Shown: piece after piece, positions 51,732 to 61,391 of the stretch
How the letters are laid out: every line of letters starts with the position of its first letter
Position numbering within the stretch: position 1 is the stretch's first letter
Assembly: GCA_000513555.1 (NCBI GenBank)
Contig: ALYD01000003.1
Coordinates: 110,013-174,012, forward strand
From: Lachnospiraceae bacterium JC7
GTDB taxonomy: Bacteria > Bacillota > Clostridia > Lachnospirales > Lachnospiraceae
DNA: 64,000 nt
Direction: 5' to 3'
The notes under the pieces: generated by a model
What the model was told of the DNA's origin: nothing
The model's database searches: none
Seen by the model: the letters and a program-made list of their open reading frames with translations, nothing else
Translations under genes and position numbers: made by a program

Positions 51732-53885
51732 TTACTGTGGTCTGTTGATCTTTATGGCCAGTCTTGAGTTTGTGTTCTGCTGGCGTAATACAGGCTTTCC
51801 GTTCACTATGAACTGGCATACCTCTTCGTTGTTCGAGGTCTTATCAAACAGATTGATAACCTCCTCAACAGCTCCTGTCTTTTCATCGTAAGTTCTCTTA
51901 TGGATGATATCCACAGCATTTCTCTCAAGTTCAGTAAGGAGAAGATCATCTCTGCGGGTACCTGACTTTACAATGTCTATAGCCGGGAATATACGGCGTT
52001 CCTGAAGCTCTCTGTTAAGCACAAGCTCCATATTGCCTGTTCCCTTGAACTCCTCATATATTACGTCGTCCATACGTGAACCGGTATCCACAAGTGCCGT
52101 CGCAAGAATCGTGAGAGAACCTCCTTCACGCATATTTCTTGCCGCACCGAAAAATCTCTTGGGCATGTGGAGAGCAGCCGGATCCAGACCTCCTGAAAGA
52201 GTTCTTCCTGATGCCGGAACCACCAGATTATAAGCTCTTGCAAGTCTCGTCATGGAATCGAGAAGAATGGTTACATCCTCTCCCTGCTCAACCAGACGTT
52301 TAGCTCTTTCGATAGTCATCTCAGCAACACGTTTATGATGGGAAGGCTCCTCATCAAATGTTGAGTAGATTACAGTTACAAGTCCGCCCTCAACTTCTTC
52401 CTTCATGTCGGTAACTTCCTCGGGACGCTCGTCAATAAGAAGTATGAGCAGATGCATGTTAGGCTCGTTTTTAACTATGGCTTTTGCTACCTGCTTAAGA
52501 AGTGTGGTCTTACCTGCCTTGGGCGGTGATACTATCATTCCTCTCTGTCCCTTGCCTATAGGCGCAAGAAGATCAAGGAGTCTCAGAGCTATAGGAGCCT
52601 TTTCTCCCTCCACCTCAAGCTTGATACGATGATCCGGGAAAACCGGGGTGAGATGATCGAAGTTCTTTCTCTGTCCCAAAGCACTGAGGGGCTTACCGTT
52701 TACTGTTTCAATATAGGAAAGGGCACCGAAACGTTCATTTGGATTCTTACTTCTGTAAAGACCCTTTATAACGTCTCCGGTCTTAAGTCTGTATCGCTTT
52801 ATTATGGCCGGATTCACATACACATCACTGTCTCCCGGGAGGAAATTGGCAGATCTCGTAAATCCGAAGCCATCCGGCATTACTTCCAGGATACCTCCAC
52901 AGGGATTTCCTGTAGGAGCCTTCTGTGTCTCGTTATCAAGCTCGTCCGTCTTTTCATTCTCAGCAGCCTTGGCTATCTCGGCATCCCGTTTTGCCATATC
53001 CTCGTCTGTTCGATCAGCTGCTTCCTTTTCTATACGACGTATCTCCTTGGCCGGGGCATCCTGCCGGAATGTACCCATGCCATCCCTGGAAACATATTCC
53101 TGAATAAGCCCTGCATCAGTTCTGTCATATCTCATTTCACGTTCTGCAGTTTCAGATGGTCTGTCCTGTCTGCCGTAACGCTCCTGCCTGTTCTGACCAT
53201 CACTCCTAAGCATATGATCGCTGTTTCGAACAGGCTTGACACCATGTATACCTCTCCTGTTCACAACGATGGATTTACGATGAAGATTTGCTCTGTTGTC
53301 CTGTCCTCGTTCAGCAGCCGGCTCCGAAGCTTCCTCGTTTCTGGAAACATAAGCGGTTTCAGCAGAGACTGCCGGCTCAGCAGTGAGATTGATCTCCGCA
53401 TCCGATGCACCGTAAGAAGATTCCGTTTTTTCGGAAACAGCAGTCACTTCACCGGTTTCTTTTGGCTGAGCTGCAGAAATCTCATCTGATGATTCTGGCT
53501 TATCTTTGCTCTTGGTATTTTTTCTTACTACAGCTCTTTTTCTGACAGTCTTGGCAGTAGTTGTCTTTTCTTCAGCTTTTTCGGAAACGCCTTCTGATAC
53601 TGCCTTATCTTCCCTGATCTCAACCTCTTCAGCCTTTTTGGTTGTCCGACGGGTCACGGTACGCTTCTTTGGCTTCTCCTCAGCTGCTGCATCAGACTGA
53701 TTCTCAATGACATCAGACGACGCATTTTCCACACTGCTTTTAGCTGCAGCTCTTCCTCGAGGCTTTCTTACAGTCTTTTTTTCCGCACCTTCTGAAGAAT
53801 CCTCTTTTTTGACCGCCTTAGCTCTTGTTCTCTTCACAACAGGCTTTTCGTCAGCTGTCATTTTCTCATCTTTTTCGTCTGCCAT
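51732..53885 (-). CDS. rho: Transcription termination factor Rho with long charged N-terminal extension
   Basis: The 717-residue protein has the core Rho domains at its C terminal end. The RNA-binding cold-shock-like region is [21 protein letters not shown]. The ATPase has Walker [13 protein letters not shown], Walker [18 protein letters not shown], the Q loop ([11 protein letters not shown]) and R loop ([22 protein letters not shown]). The first 300 or so residues are an unusual extension rich in Lys, Arg, Glu and Ser, with repeated basic patches such as [14 protein letters not shown] and [15 protein letters not shown]. Such extensions occur in Clostridia and Actinobacteria and may bind nucleic acids. 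ATG 53885 follows AGGAGG. Confidence 0.95.
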   Translation of the reverse strand: MADEKDEKMTADEKPVVKRTRAKAVKKEDSSEGAEKKTVRKPRGRAAAKSSVENASSDVIENQSDAAAEEKPKKRTVTRRTTKKAEEVEIREDKAVSEGVSEKAEEKTTTAKTVRKRAVVRKNTKSKDKPESSDEISAAQPKETGEVTAVSEKTESSYGASDAEINLTAEPAVSAETAYVSRNEEASEPAAERGQDNRANLHRKSIVVNRRGIHGVKPVRNSDHMLRSDGQNRQERYGRQDRPSETAEREMRYDRTDAGLIQEYVSRDGMGTFRQDAPAKEIRRIEKEAADRTDEDMAKRDAEIAKAAENEKTDELDNETQKAPTGNPCGGILEVMPDGFGFTRSANFLPGDSDVYVNPAIIKRYRLKTGDVIKGLYRSKNPNERFGALSYIETVNGKPLSALGQRKNFDHLTPVFPDHRIKLEVEGEKAPIALRLLDLLAPIGKGQRGMIVSPPKAGKTTLLKQVAKAIVKNEPNMHLLILLIDERPEEVTDMKEEVEGGLVTVIYSTFDEEPSHHKRVAEMTIERAKRLVEQGEDVTILLDSMTRLARAYNLVVPASGRTLSGGLDPAALHMPKRFFGAARNMREGGSLTILATALVDTGSRMDDVIYEEFKGTGNMELVLNRELQERRIFPAIDIVKSGTRRDDLLLTELERNAVDIIHKRTYDEKTGAVEEVINLFDKTSNNEEVCQFIVNGKPVLRQQNTNSRLAIKINRPQ

Positions 53886-54109
53886 GTAACCTCCTTGAAG
53901 CGGGCACAATTCTCATAATAATCTTTCTTTTTATTCCGGCACTGATAGTCAAAAAACAACCTTTTTCACAGTGATAACTTACGAAAGAGTACTATGTTTA
54001 TGTTCAATATACTTTTTTACTTTATATAAATTGGAAAAAACTCTGGAAACCAAGAATGAATTTTCTAGAAAATTTAATTAAGTATTAAGTAAGTATAACA
54101 ACAAGCTTC

Positions 54110-54138
54110 TTGTAACGCAAGTTTCATTTTGTTATACT
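54110..54138 (+). promoter_or_regulatory. Promoter of the small membrane-protein gene at 54181
   Basis: TTGTAA (54110-54115) and TATACT (54133-54138) are separated by 17 bp, a good sigma-A promoter. The ATG is 43 bp downstream of the -10. Confidence 0.7.
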
Positions 54139-54180
54139 TATCGCGAATTATGGCTAAAATATAAGTAATGGAAGGTAATT

Positions 54181-54840
54181 ATGGCAAGAAATTATACAGA
54201 TAGACACGCCTCACGCTATGCTGCCCATGGTAACTTCGTGAAGCCTAAAGCAAATCATTCCGGACTCGTTCGTTTTCTTTTTGGATTTTTGATTCCTTAT
54301 GTTCTGATAAACGGTCTCATACTTCTTTTCGTGATTCAGGCACCTTCTATCGAATCATCAGAACCGGATACCAAGGATTATCAGAATGCTGAAGTTTCCT
54401 TTAAGGTCTCTTCCCTTATTCCGCTGAAGTCGGTAACAGCTTCCATCGAAGGTCAGGATGTACCTTTGGAAAAGAACGGTTCCACATACAAGTGCACACT
54501 TACAAATAACGGTAACCTTACAGTAACCGCTGTAGCCATCAACAACATGACCAGATCTTCCCATATCCAGATAAATCTTCTTGATGAAGCCAATCCTGTA
54601 ATTGATGAGGATTCTGTTGTTCTCGGAGTTGGGTACCTTGAATTTGAGGTTTCGGATACACAGTCAGGTGTTGACTGGGATTCCATATATGCTGTTGATA
54701 GTCTGGGAAACAATCTTAAGCCGACAGATCTCAACAAAACCACAGGAAGAGTAACTTTCTCCATGGCTGCAGATTCCATTACTGTTTATGTAAGTGATCT
54801 CGCAAAGAATCAGGCTCAGGCAAACTTCGCTGTTAACTGA
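54181..54840 (+). CDS. Membrane-anchored extracellular protein with beta-sandwich domains, function unknown
   Basis: The 219-residue protein has a basic N terminus, one membrane span (LVRFLFGFLIPYVLINGLILLFV near residue 30) and an outside region of two beta-rich segments resembling Ig-like folds (TVTAVAINNMTRSSHIQINL and YLEFEVSDTQSGVDWDSIYAVD). The second segment is similar to Ig-like domains that follow DxxSGVD-type motifs in surface proteins. No catalytic motif is seen. It has its own promoter and terminator and is a single-gene unit between rho and the glycogen operon. Confidence 0.75.
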   Translation: MARNYTDRHASRYAAHGNFVKPKANHSGLVRFLFGFLIPYVLINGLILLFVIQAPSIESSEPDTKDYQNAEVSFKVSSLIPLKSVTASIEGQDVPLEKNGSTYKCTLTNNGNLTVTAVAINNMTRSSHIQINLLDEANPVIDEDSVVLGVGYLEFEVSDTQSGVDWDSIYAVDSLGNNLKPTDLNKTTGRVTFSMAADSITVYVSDLAKNQAQANFAVN

Positions 54841-54897
54841 TTCTCCGGTTATAGAAAAAACTGTACTGTAGAGAAAATCGATATTATCATAAAAAAA

Positions 54898-54917
54898 CCA
54901 GAGGCCGATGCCTCTGG
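54898..54917. terminator. Bidirectional terminator between the 54181 gene and malQ
   Basis: CCAGAGGC-CGAT-GCCTCTGG is an 8-bp perfect stem with a 4-nt loop and A and T runs on both flanks (TTTTTTC on plus). It serves the converging genes on either side. Confidence 0.92.
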
Positions 54918-54961
54918 TTTTTTCTTTTATCACTCTCTTTTACGGATGTGCATCACATAGA

Positions 54962-56602
54962 TCACTCATCCGACTCCTTTTCAGTCGGAGCATCCTTATC
55001 TGACAACTTATCATCATCTTCAGAATCCGACTTTTCCACAGGCTCAGGTCTGGGTAGTGCCTTCTGATATCGTCCGTATACTCCCACTATTTCGGCAATA
55101 ACGCTCTTTATGCTGTCTGTGAATGCCCCTTCCTTCATCCTCCACATCCAGTTATTTCCGGAAGTTCCCGGAAAATTGATTCGTCCGTCAGCTCCATATC
55201 CCAGATAGTCAGCTGCAGGAACTATAACAGTATCCGCTATGGTACTCATGCTGAGCCTAATAAGCAGCTCCGGCATCACATCCCAGTCATTTGAAGAACG
55301 GCTCATATACTTGTAGATATAGTCCCTCTGCCAGTCAGGAAGCGTATCGAACCAGTGCCGAAGTGTGTCATTATCATGGGTTCCTGTATAATATATGCAG
55401 TTTGTTGTCACCAGACTGTTGGGAAGGAATGCATTTTCAGGTCCCGAATCCCATGCGAACTGCAGAACCTTCATACCAGGGAATCCTACTTTAGCCATAA
55501 GTTCTCTGACTTCATCCGTGATGATGCCGAGATCCTCTGCAATAATAGGCAGTTTTTCGGTTCCGTAATGCTTATACATGGCATTAAACAGTCCCATCCC
55601 CGGACCTTTTACCCATTCACCGTTTTCAGCAGTCTCATCACCAAAGGGAATCGCATAATAGGCCTCGAAACCTCTGAAGTGATCGACCCTGAGGATATCA
55701 TACATTTCGAAACAGTAATCCATGCGATCCAGCCACCATTTATATCCTGTCTTTGCATGCATATCCCAGTCATAAAGCGGATTTCCCCAAAGCTGTCCTG
55801 TTGCAGAAAAGAGATCTGGCGGAACTCCCGCCACTCTCTTTGGTTCTCCATCTCTTGTATACTGGAAAAGCTCACGATGTGCCCATGCATCACTTGAATC
55901 CGACGCACAATATATAGGAATATCTCCGACTATCTCGATACCACGGATCTTTGCATATTCATGAACCTTTCCCCACTGTTTCATGAACTGATACTGCAAA
56001 AAAGCATAAAACCCTATCTCTTCCTTATGGGTCTTCCTAAACAGCTCCAGCTCTTTCTCATCACAGTTTCTGAACTTCTTTGGCCATACATCCCAGCTCG
56101 CCCCATTAAAACTGTCTTTTATAGCCATAAAAACACAGTATTCAACAGTTTCAGGTCTTAGATCCTTATAAAGCGCAGAAACATCACCGCCCTGCTTAAG
56201 AAAATGTTCAAACGCCAGTTTCAGCGCCTTTGTTTTACTGACATACAGCTTTCCATAGTTCACTGCATATGGGCTGTCTCCATGATCATCCCCGGAATTT
56301 CCGCTCACATTATCAGAGACCGCACCATCTCCAAAATCAAATTCTTCCAGTTCCTCTTCTGATAAAAGCCCCTCTCTAACAAGCATATCCAGATCAATAA
56401 AATATGGATTCCCCGCAAAGGCAGAGAAGGACTGGTAAGGAGAATCTCCAAATCCCGTAGGCCCCATAGGCAGGACCTGCCATATTTTATTACCCGTATC
56501 GCAAAGCATATCAATAAACTTATATGCTTCCTCACCCAATGTTCCTATACCGTATTTTCCCGGGAGAGAAAATACCGGCATCAGCATTCCCGCTTTCTTC
56601 AT
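54962..56602 (-). CDS. malQ: 4-alpha-glucanotransferase (amylomaltase, GH77) with acidic tail
   Basis: The 546-residue GH77 enzyme has GMLMPVFSLPGKYGIGTLGEEA at the start, nucleophile in LRVDHFRGFEAYYAIP, acid/base in IAEDLGIITDEVRELM, and transition-state Asp in YYTGTHDNDTLRHW. It transfers maltodextrin segments between glucans. It closes the glycogen operon behind glgB. The last 30 residues are strongly acidic (EKSDSEDDDKLSDKDAPTEK) and are not part of the GH77 fold. The start is ATG 56602; a longer in-frame reading would run through the upstream hairpin. Confidence 0.95.
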   Translation of the reverse strand: MKKAGMLMPVFSLPGKYGIGTLGEEAYKFIDMLCDTGNKIWQVLPMGPTGFGDSPYQSFSAFAGNPYFIDLDMLVREGLLSEEELEEFDFGDGAVSDNVSGNSGDDHGDSPYAVNYGKLYVSKTKALKLAFEHFLKQGGDVSALYKDLRPETVEYCVFMAIKDSFNGASWDVWPKKFRNCDEKELELFRKTHKEEIGFYAFLQYQFMKQWGKVHEYAKIRGIEIVGDIPIYCASDSSDAWAHRELFQYTRDGEPKRVAGVPPDLFSATGQLWGNPLYDWDMHAKTGYKWWLDRMDYCFEMYDILRVDHFRGFEAYYAIPFGDETAENGEWVKGPGMGLFNAMYKHYGTEKLPIIAEDLGIITDEVRELMAKVGFPGMKVLQFAWDSGPENAFLPNSLVTTNCIYYTGTHDNDTLRHWFDTLPDWQRDYIYKYMSRSSNDWDVMPELLIRLSMSTIADTVIVPAADYLGYGADGRINFPGTSGNNWMWRMKEGAFTDSIKSVIAEIVGVYGRYQKALPRPEPVEKSDSEDDDKLSDKDAPTEKESDE

Positions 56603-56633
56603 ACCATATACTCCAAAAATCAGCCTAAAATAA

Positions 56634-56671
56634 AGACCCATAACTCCGGAGATCTCCGAAACCATGGGTCT
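56634..56671 (-). terminator. Terminator/attenuator-like hairpin between glgB and malQ
   Basis: On the minus strand AGACCCAT and ATGGGTCT form an 8-bp stem around a loop that itself contains CGGAG/CTCCG. It is followed by TTATTTTAGG and then the malQ ribosome site about 30 nt later. It could stop transcription between glgB and malQ or control malQ expression. Confidence 0.6.
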
Positions 56672-56756
56672 GTGTCATAAGCCAAAATAACTGTACGCTT
56701 ATGTACTTACCCTAAGGTTATTTCGACATAAGTTCTTATATTTATTAAGCTTTATT

Positions 56757-59207
56757 TTATCCTTTTCTGCGGCGGGCGACTCCCGAAGCTTTCTTTGGTG
56801 CCTTCGGAGCCACAGGTTTTTTTGCACTTAACCTGCTGCCGGCCTTGTTTTTTTCATCAGTCTTTTTTACCGAAGCAGCTTTGCCCGCTGTCTTTTTAAC
56901 TGCAGTCCTTGCAGTACTTCTCCTTACAGTCTCCTTCTCCTCAGGCTCTTCACATGGAGTGAGCTGATAGATGGTTGTAGACATGGATGGTATATCAATA
57001 TCTATCGCATAATCCCTCTCATCCCACGAAGCTTTCTTTGCGGAGATCTTCGTGCGCTTAACCATACCGAATCCGCCATACTTCTCATCATCAGTTGAGA
57101 TAAGAGACTTGGCAGTACACATGAACGGAACACCTACTCTGAACTTGGGGTGTGCAATATTATCGAAGTTGGTAACAACCAGAATGGTCTCCTCAGGCTT
57201 ATCAGTCTTACGGATGAACATCACCATGGAGAGGTCGCTGTAGCTGCAGTTGATCCATTCAAATCCATCGGGATAGTAGTCAAGCTGCCAAAGTGCAGGA
57301 TGCTCCTTATAGACCCCGTTGAGATCCTTAACATACTCCTGAATTTCCTTATGAACAGGATACTCCAGAAGATTCCATTCAAGCTCCTGATTCTCCGACC
57401 ACTCATCGTACTGACCGAAATCCTGTCCCATGAAGAGCAGCTTCTTTCCGGGATGTGTCCAGAAATATCCGTAAGCAGTACGTAAGTTACGGGCCTTCTC
57501 CTCAAATGTATGTCCGGGCATCTTGCCTAAAAGTGAACGCTTTCCATGAACCACTTCATCATGAGAGAACACAAGCATGAAGTCCTCTGAATAATTGTAG
57601 ATCATGGAGAAGGTAAGCTGATTATAGCTTCCCTTACGGAAGAACGGATCTGTCTGCATATAACCGAGGAAATCGTTCATCCATCCCATATTCCACTTGA
57701 TATCGAATCCGAGACCGTCATCCTTTACAGAGCCTGTGATATTCGGCCACGCTGTAGACTCCTCTGCAATAAGAAGGGTTCCCGGGAACATCTTATGGAA
57801 CTGTGAATTCAGATGCTTAAGGAACTCTACTGAATCAAGGTTCTCATTGCCGCCATAGATATTTCTGGGTGCCCCCTGTCCCTGACGGCCATAGTCGAGG
57901 TAAAGCATGGAAGCTACCGCATCCATACGAAGTCCATCGACATGATACTTATCTGCCCAGTACATGGCACTTCCGATGAGGAAGTTGGAAACCTCATTCT
58001 TCCGGTAATTGAATGTCAGTGTTCCCCAATGAGGGTGGCTGGCAAGTACAGGATCCGGATTCTCGTAAAGACCTGTACCGTCAAACTGTGCAAGCCCCCA
58101 TGAATCTCTCGGGAAGTGTGCAGGTACCCAGTCAAGTATCACACCTATTCCCTCATTGTGCATGTAGTTCACAAAGTACATGAAATCTTCAGGCGAACCA
58201 TAACGACTTGTCGGTGCATAATATCCCGATACCTGATAGCCCCAGCTTGCATCAAGAGGATGCTCCATGACCGGCATGAGCTCCACATGTGTGTATCCCT
58301 GCTTTTTCACATAGCTTGCAAGCTTTTTGGCAAGCTCACGGTAATTGTAGAACTCTGATCCGTCAACCGAGGTTCCGTCTTCGTTTACGAGAGACTGCTT
58401 TCTTGCGAAGGATCCGAGATGCACCTCATAAACACTCATAGGTCTTTCCTTGAGGCCTGATGACTTCAGCTCCTTCTTTCTATCCTCCCACTCCTTGTCA
58501 CTCCACTGGAATTTATCCAGGTCCGCAACTATAGAAGCATTGTTCGGACGCATCTCCATAGCATTGGCATAAGGGTCTGTCTTAAGGAAAGGTTCCTTAT
58601 GTCGGCACTTGATCTCATACTTATATACTGTACCCGGAGTAAGATGAGGGATGAATATCTCAAATATTCCCGAACCTCCGAGACTCTGCATCATATTTCT
58701 TCTTCCGTCCCAGAGATTGAAATCACCGACTACAGAAACACGCTCTGCATTGGGAGCCCAGACTGAAAAAACGACACCTCGTACTCCGTCTATGGTTATA
58801 GGATGTGCACCCATCTTGTTATAGATGTCATACCATATACCCGCCTGATATTTCTTTATATCCTCATCAGTATAGACAGATGCAAATGTATAAGGATCCT
58901 CTGATTCAGTGGTGGTATCATTGTCGTAAGTTATGAGATAAGAGAACTTGGGCAGTTCTTTTTCCCACTTCTTTTTCATTGGGATGAGTACGGCAAAAAA
59001 ACCATCTTCATCCGCAAGCTCCATCTGATATACCTTGTCGCCCTGTATCTTAACTTCAATATCCTTTGCTGTCGGTATAAATGTCTGGATCAGAAGACCT
59101 TCCGGAATAACATGAGCTCCAAGAATACTCTTAGGATCACCGGTCTCCGCATAAGTCACATCCTCAACATCTGCCCAGTTCATCACATCATATAATTTTT
59201 CGGTCAT
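56757..59207 (-). CDS. glgB: 1,4-alpha-glucan branching enzyme (GlgB) with basic C-terminal tail
   Basis: The 816-residue GH13 enzyme has a CBM48 domain near residue 130 (GVVFSVWAPNAERVSVVGDFN), nucleophile in VDGLRMDAVASMLY, acid/base in LLIAEESTAW, and transition-state Asp in FSHDEVVHGKRSL. It makes alpha-1,6 branches in glycogen. The last 60 residues are a Lys/Ala/Arg/Pro-rich tail (AVKKTAGKAASVKKTDEK, KKPVAPKAPKKASGVARRRK) resembling histone-H1-like sequence and not known in other GlgB proteins. GGAGG precedes the ATG. It is 10 bp from the GlgX-like gene. Confidence 0.96.
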   Translation of the reverse strand: MTEKLYDVMNWADVEDVTYAETGDPKSILGAHVIPEGLLIQTFIPTAKDIEVKIQGDKVYQMELADEDGFFAVLIPMKKKWEKELPKFSYLITYDNDTTTESEDPYTFASVYTDEDIKKYQAGIWYDIYNKMGAHPITIDGVRGVVFSVWAPNAERVSVVGDFNLWDGRRNMMQSLGGSGIFEIFIPHLTPGTVYKYEIKCRHKEPFLKTDPYANAMEMRPNNASIVADLDKFQWSDKEWEDRKKELKSSGLKERPMSVYEVHLGSFARKQSLVNEDGTSVDGSEFYNYRELAKKLASYVKKQGYTHVELMPVMEHPLDASWGYQVSGYYAPTSRYGSPEDFMYFVNYMHNEGIGVILDWVPAHFPRDSWGLAQFDGTGLYENPDPVLASHPHWGTLTFNYRKNEVSNFLIGSAMYWADKYHVDGLRMDAVASMLYLDYGRQGQGAPRNIYGGNENLDSVEFLKHLNSQFHKMFPGTLLIAEESTAWPNITGSVKDDGLGFDIKWNMGWMNDFLGYMQTDPFFRKGSYNQLTFSMIYNYSEDFMLVFSHDEVVHGKRSLLGKMPGHTFEEKARNLRTAYGYFWTHPGKKLLFMGQDFGQYDEWSENQELEWNLLEYPVHKEIQEYVKDLNGVYKEHPALWQLDYYPDGFEWINCSYSDLSMVMFIRKTDKPEETILVVTNFDNIAHPKFRVGVPFMCTAKSLISTDDEKYGGFGMVKRTKISAKKASWDERDYAIDIDIPSMSTTIYQLTPCEEPEEKETVRRSTARTAVKKTAGKAASVKKTDEKNKAGSRLSAKKPVAPKAPKKASGVARRRKG

Positions 59208-59217
59208 AAGTTCCTCC

Positions 59218-61218
59218 TTAGTGTTCCGTTACGGTCTCTTTATCTGTTTTTTCTCCGTCCGTTTTCACGCTAACTTCTGTATTTTTTATTAATGATGCTC
59301 CTGCATCGGATCCAGCTTTTTCAACAGAGCTATTCTTTTCCCTGTTGCTTCGCACCACTCTGCGGCGCTTCGGTCTGTAGGACTTATCCTTTACAGCCTT
59401 AAGAACAACTATAGACCTCGGCTCCACTATCCGTTCATATATATCAAGCTCTGGCTCCTGTCCTTCTGGATACATGCCGTTTTCTTCATCCGCAGCCGTA
59501 TCTATGACCACTGCCCATTTCTTTCCAACCGGAGGATGGGCAAGAAGAAAATCATGTTTCTCCCAATGAAAGTTATAAAGGACCAGAAATGTATCATCAT
59601 CGGCATATTCACCGGCATACATTACCCCAAGCTGACGTCTGAAGTTCTCCATCTCCGGCCTCCATGCATTTTCTCCATGAAAACTAAGATCAGGAATACC
59701 CACAGATCTGTAATCAAGCTGGCGCAGTGCCTGCGGTTGATGGAATACCTTATGCTTCTTACGAAAAGCGATGATCTTTTTTGTGAACTCGTAGTACTCT
59801 TTATTTTTTTCCAAAAGGTGCCAGTCCATCCAGTTAAGCGTATTGTCATGACAGTAGGCATTGTTATTGCCCATTCTGGTATGACCGTATTCATCCCCTG
59901 AATTAATAAGCGGCGTTCCCTGACTCAGCATAAGAAGGATGTAGGCATTCCTCCACATTTTTCTTCTTAGGACTTTCACTGACTTCTTACGGCTCGGGCC
60001 TTCCTCTCCGCAGTTCCACGAATAGTTCTGGTTGGTTCCATCCCTATTGTCCTCATGATTCTCTTCATTATGCTTTCTGTCATAGGAAAGGGAATCCAGA
60101 AGACTCATTCCGGAAACATTGGCCATGTACTGAATGTTCGCCCTGTCCCCGGGATTGTTCCTGATCCGGTTCATGAGCGTTCCGAGCATACTTTCGTCCC
60201 CCTTCAGGACACGACGCATATCGTTCTGAAAGCCGTCATTGTAATCCGCAAGATATCTGGGCGCATAATGTCTATAGGCTCCACCATATCTGTCCGCCTG
60301 CTGCATCTGCCCTTCCCAGCTGTCGGCCCATATCTTAAACCTGCTGAGATATGGATCTCTCGCGATAACGCTGTACGGTGCCGAACCTATCATATGAATA
60401 CCATCTATATGATAATTGATACGCCAGTATCGCATGACTGTCGTGATGTAGTCGGGCAGAGTCTCATAGGTAAAATAGAGATCAACTATTACCTCTATAT
60501 TGTTGCGATGCAGTTCATATACTAATTTTCTGAATTCATTTCTTGGATTTTTATGATCAGAAGTGAAACTGGACTTGGGCGCCAGCTGCATGGCGTCTTT
60601 TGTGAATCCCCAATAGTTTATGCGTCCTGTAGGACGAAGCTCAGTTTTGTAAGGATTCTGACTGCCATAATCCGGAAGCATGACTTCATTGAACTCATAG
60701 GGCGGCATAAGCTCAACCGCCGTGATCCCCAGTGAAACAAGATACGGTATCTTCTCTATGATCCCCTGAAAAGTACCTCTTACATCCTTGTTTACACCTG
60801 AAGAACTGTGAGCTGTAAATCCTCTTACGTGAAGACGGTAAACTATGGTTTCGTCATACGGTATGTCGAGAGGCCTGTCCTTGATCCACTCAGCACTTTG
60901 TTCCGGAACAGCCACAGCCTCTGCCACCGGAGTTTTCAGTATCCTGGTTCCATCCTTTAGATAACCGAACTTCTTTCTTCCCTCAAAAACCGTTCCGTTG
61001 GGATCTGTGAAGACATGACCGTCTGCCTCATAGCAATAGCTAAGCTCAGAGATATCCTCAGCTACTTCCAGCCTCCAGACATCTCCTATGCGCTCAAAAG
61101 GATCAAATGCTATCTGGCGTACCTTTTTATTTCCTTCGTACAGATTTAGATACAGTTGCTCTGTATGAACAACTGCTTCGAATACATATATATTATTTTC
61201 TTTTTTTAATCCAAACAT
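59218..61218 (-). CDS. GlgX/isoamylase-like protein lacking GH13 catalytic residues (likely pseudoenzyme)
   Basis: The 666-residue protein keeps the isoamylase/GlgX scaffold, with an N-terminal CBM48-like region and conserved segments such as NRDGTNQNYSWNCGEEGP, LMLSQGTPLINSGDEYG and GNNNAYCHDNTLNWMDW. The GH13 catalytic sites are altered. Region I reads VDLYFTY instead of DVVYNH. Region II reads HIDGIHMIGS instead of DGFRFDLA, losing the nucleophile Asp (Ile near residue 277). Region III reads WADSWEG instead of AEPWD, Asp replacing Glu near residue 299. Region IV reads ANVSGMS instead of AHDGFTL, Ser replacing Asp near residue 369. A regulatory or scaffold role is likely. The charged tail is about 55 residues. 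It is the first gene of glgX-like/glgB/malQ. ATG 61218 with GGGG upstream is chosen. Confidence 0.88.
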   Translation of the reverse strand: MFGLKKENNIYVFEAVVHTEQLYLNLYEGNKKVRQIAFDPFERIGDVWRLEVAEDISELSYCYEADGHVFTDPNGTVFEGRKKFGYLKDGTRILKTPVAEAVAVPEQSAEWIKDRPLDIPYDETIVYRLHVRGFTAHSSSGVNKDVRGTFQGIIEKIPYLVSLGITAVELMPPYEFNEVMLPDYGSQNPYKTELRPTGRINYWGFTKDAMQLAPKSSFTSDHKNPRNEFRKLVYELHRNNIEVIVDLYFTYETLPDYITTVMRYWRINYHIDGIHMIGSAPYSVIARDPYLSRFKIWADSWEGQMQQADRYGGAYRHYAPRYLADYNDGFQNDMRRVLKGDESMLGTLMNRIRNNPGDRANIQYMANVSGMSLLDSLSYDRKHNEENHEDNRDGTNQNYSWNCGEEGPSRKKSVKVLRRKMWRNAYILLMLSQGTPLINSGDEYGHTRMGNNNAYCHDNTLNWMDWHLLEKNKEYYEFTKKIIAFRKKHKVFHQPQALRQLDYRSVGIPDLSFHGENAWRPEMENFRRQLGVMYAGEYADDDTFLVLYNFHWEKHDFLLAHPPVGKKWAVVIDTAADEENGMYPEGQEPELDIYERIVEPRSIVVLKAVKDKSYRPKRRRVVRSNREKNSSVEKAGSDAGASLIKNTEVSVKTDGEKTDKETVTEH

Positions 61219-61312
61219 TTTGCCCCTGCTTTTGTCTCCCAATGATGCATATGGGGATAGGATAAATCAACTTTTGTATATAGTTGGTTTCAGTATAACA
61301 TAAATACACAAA

Positions 61313-61343
61313 AACCGTTACATCCGATTGGGGATGTAACGGT
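61313..61343 (-). terminator. Intrinsic terminator after xth
   Basis: ACCGTTACATCC and GGATGTAACGGT form a 12-bp perfect stem with a 7-nt loop, followed on the minus strand by TTTTTGTG. It lies 49 bp past the xth stop and separates it from the glycogen operon. Confidence 0.9.
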
Positions 61344-61391
61344 CAAAAACACTTAAATGCAAATATTTATTTTGAATGTTATGTATATTTT

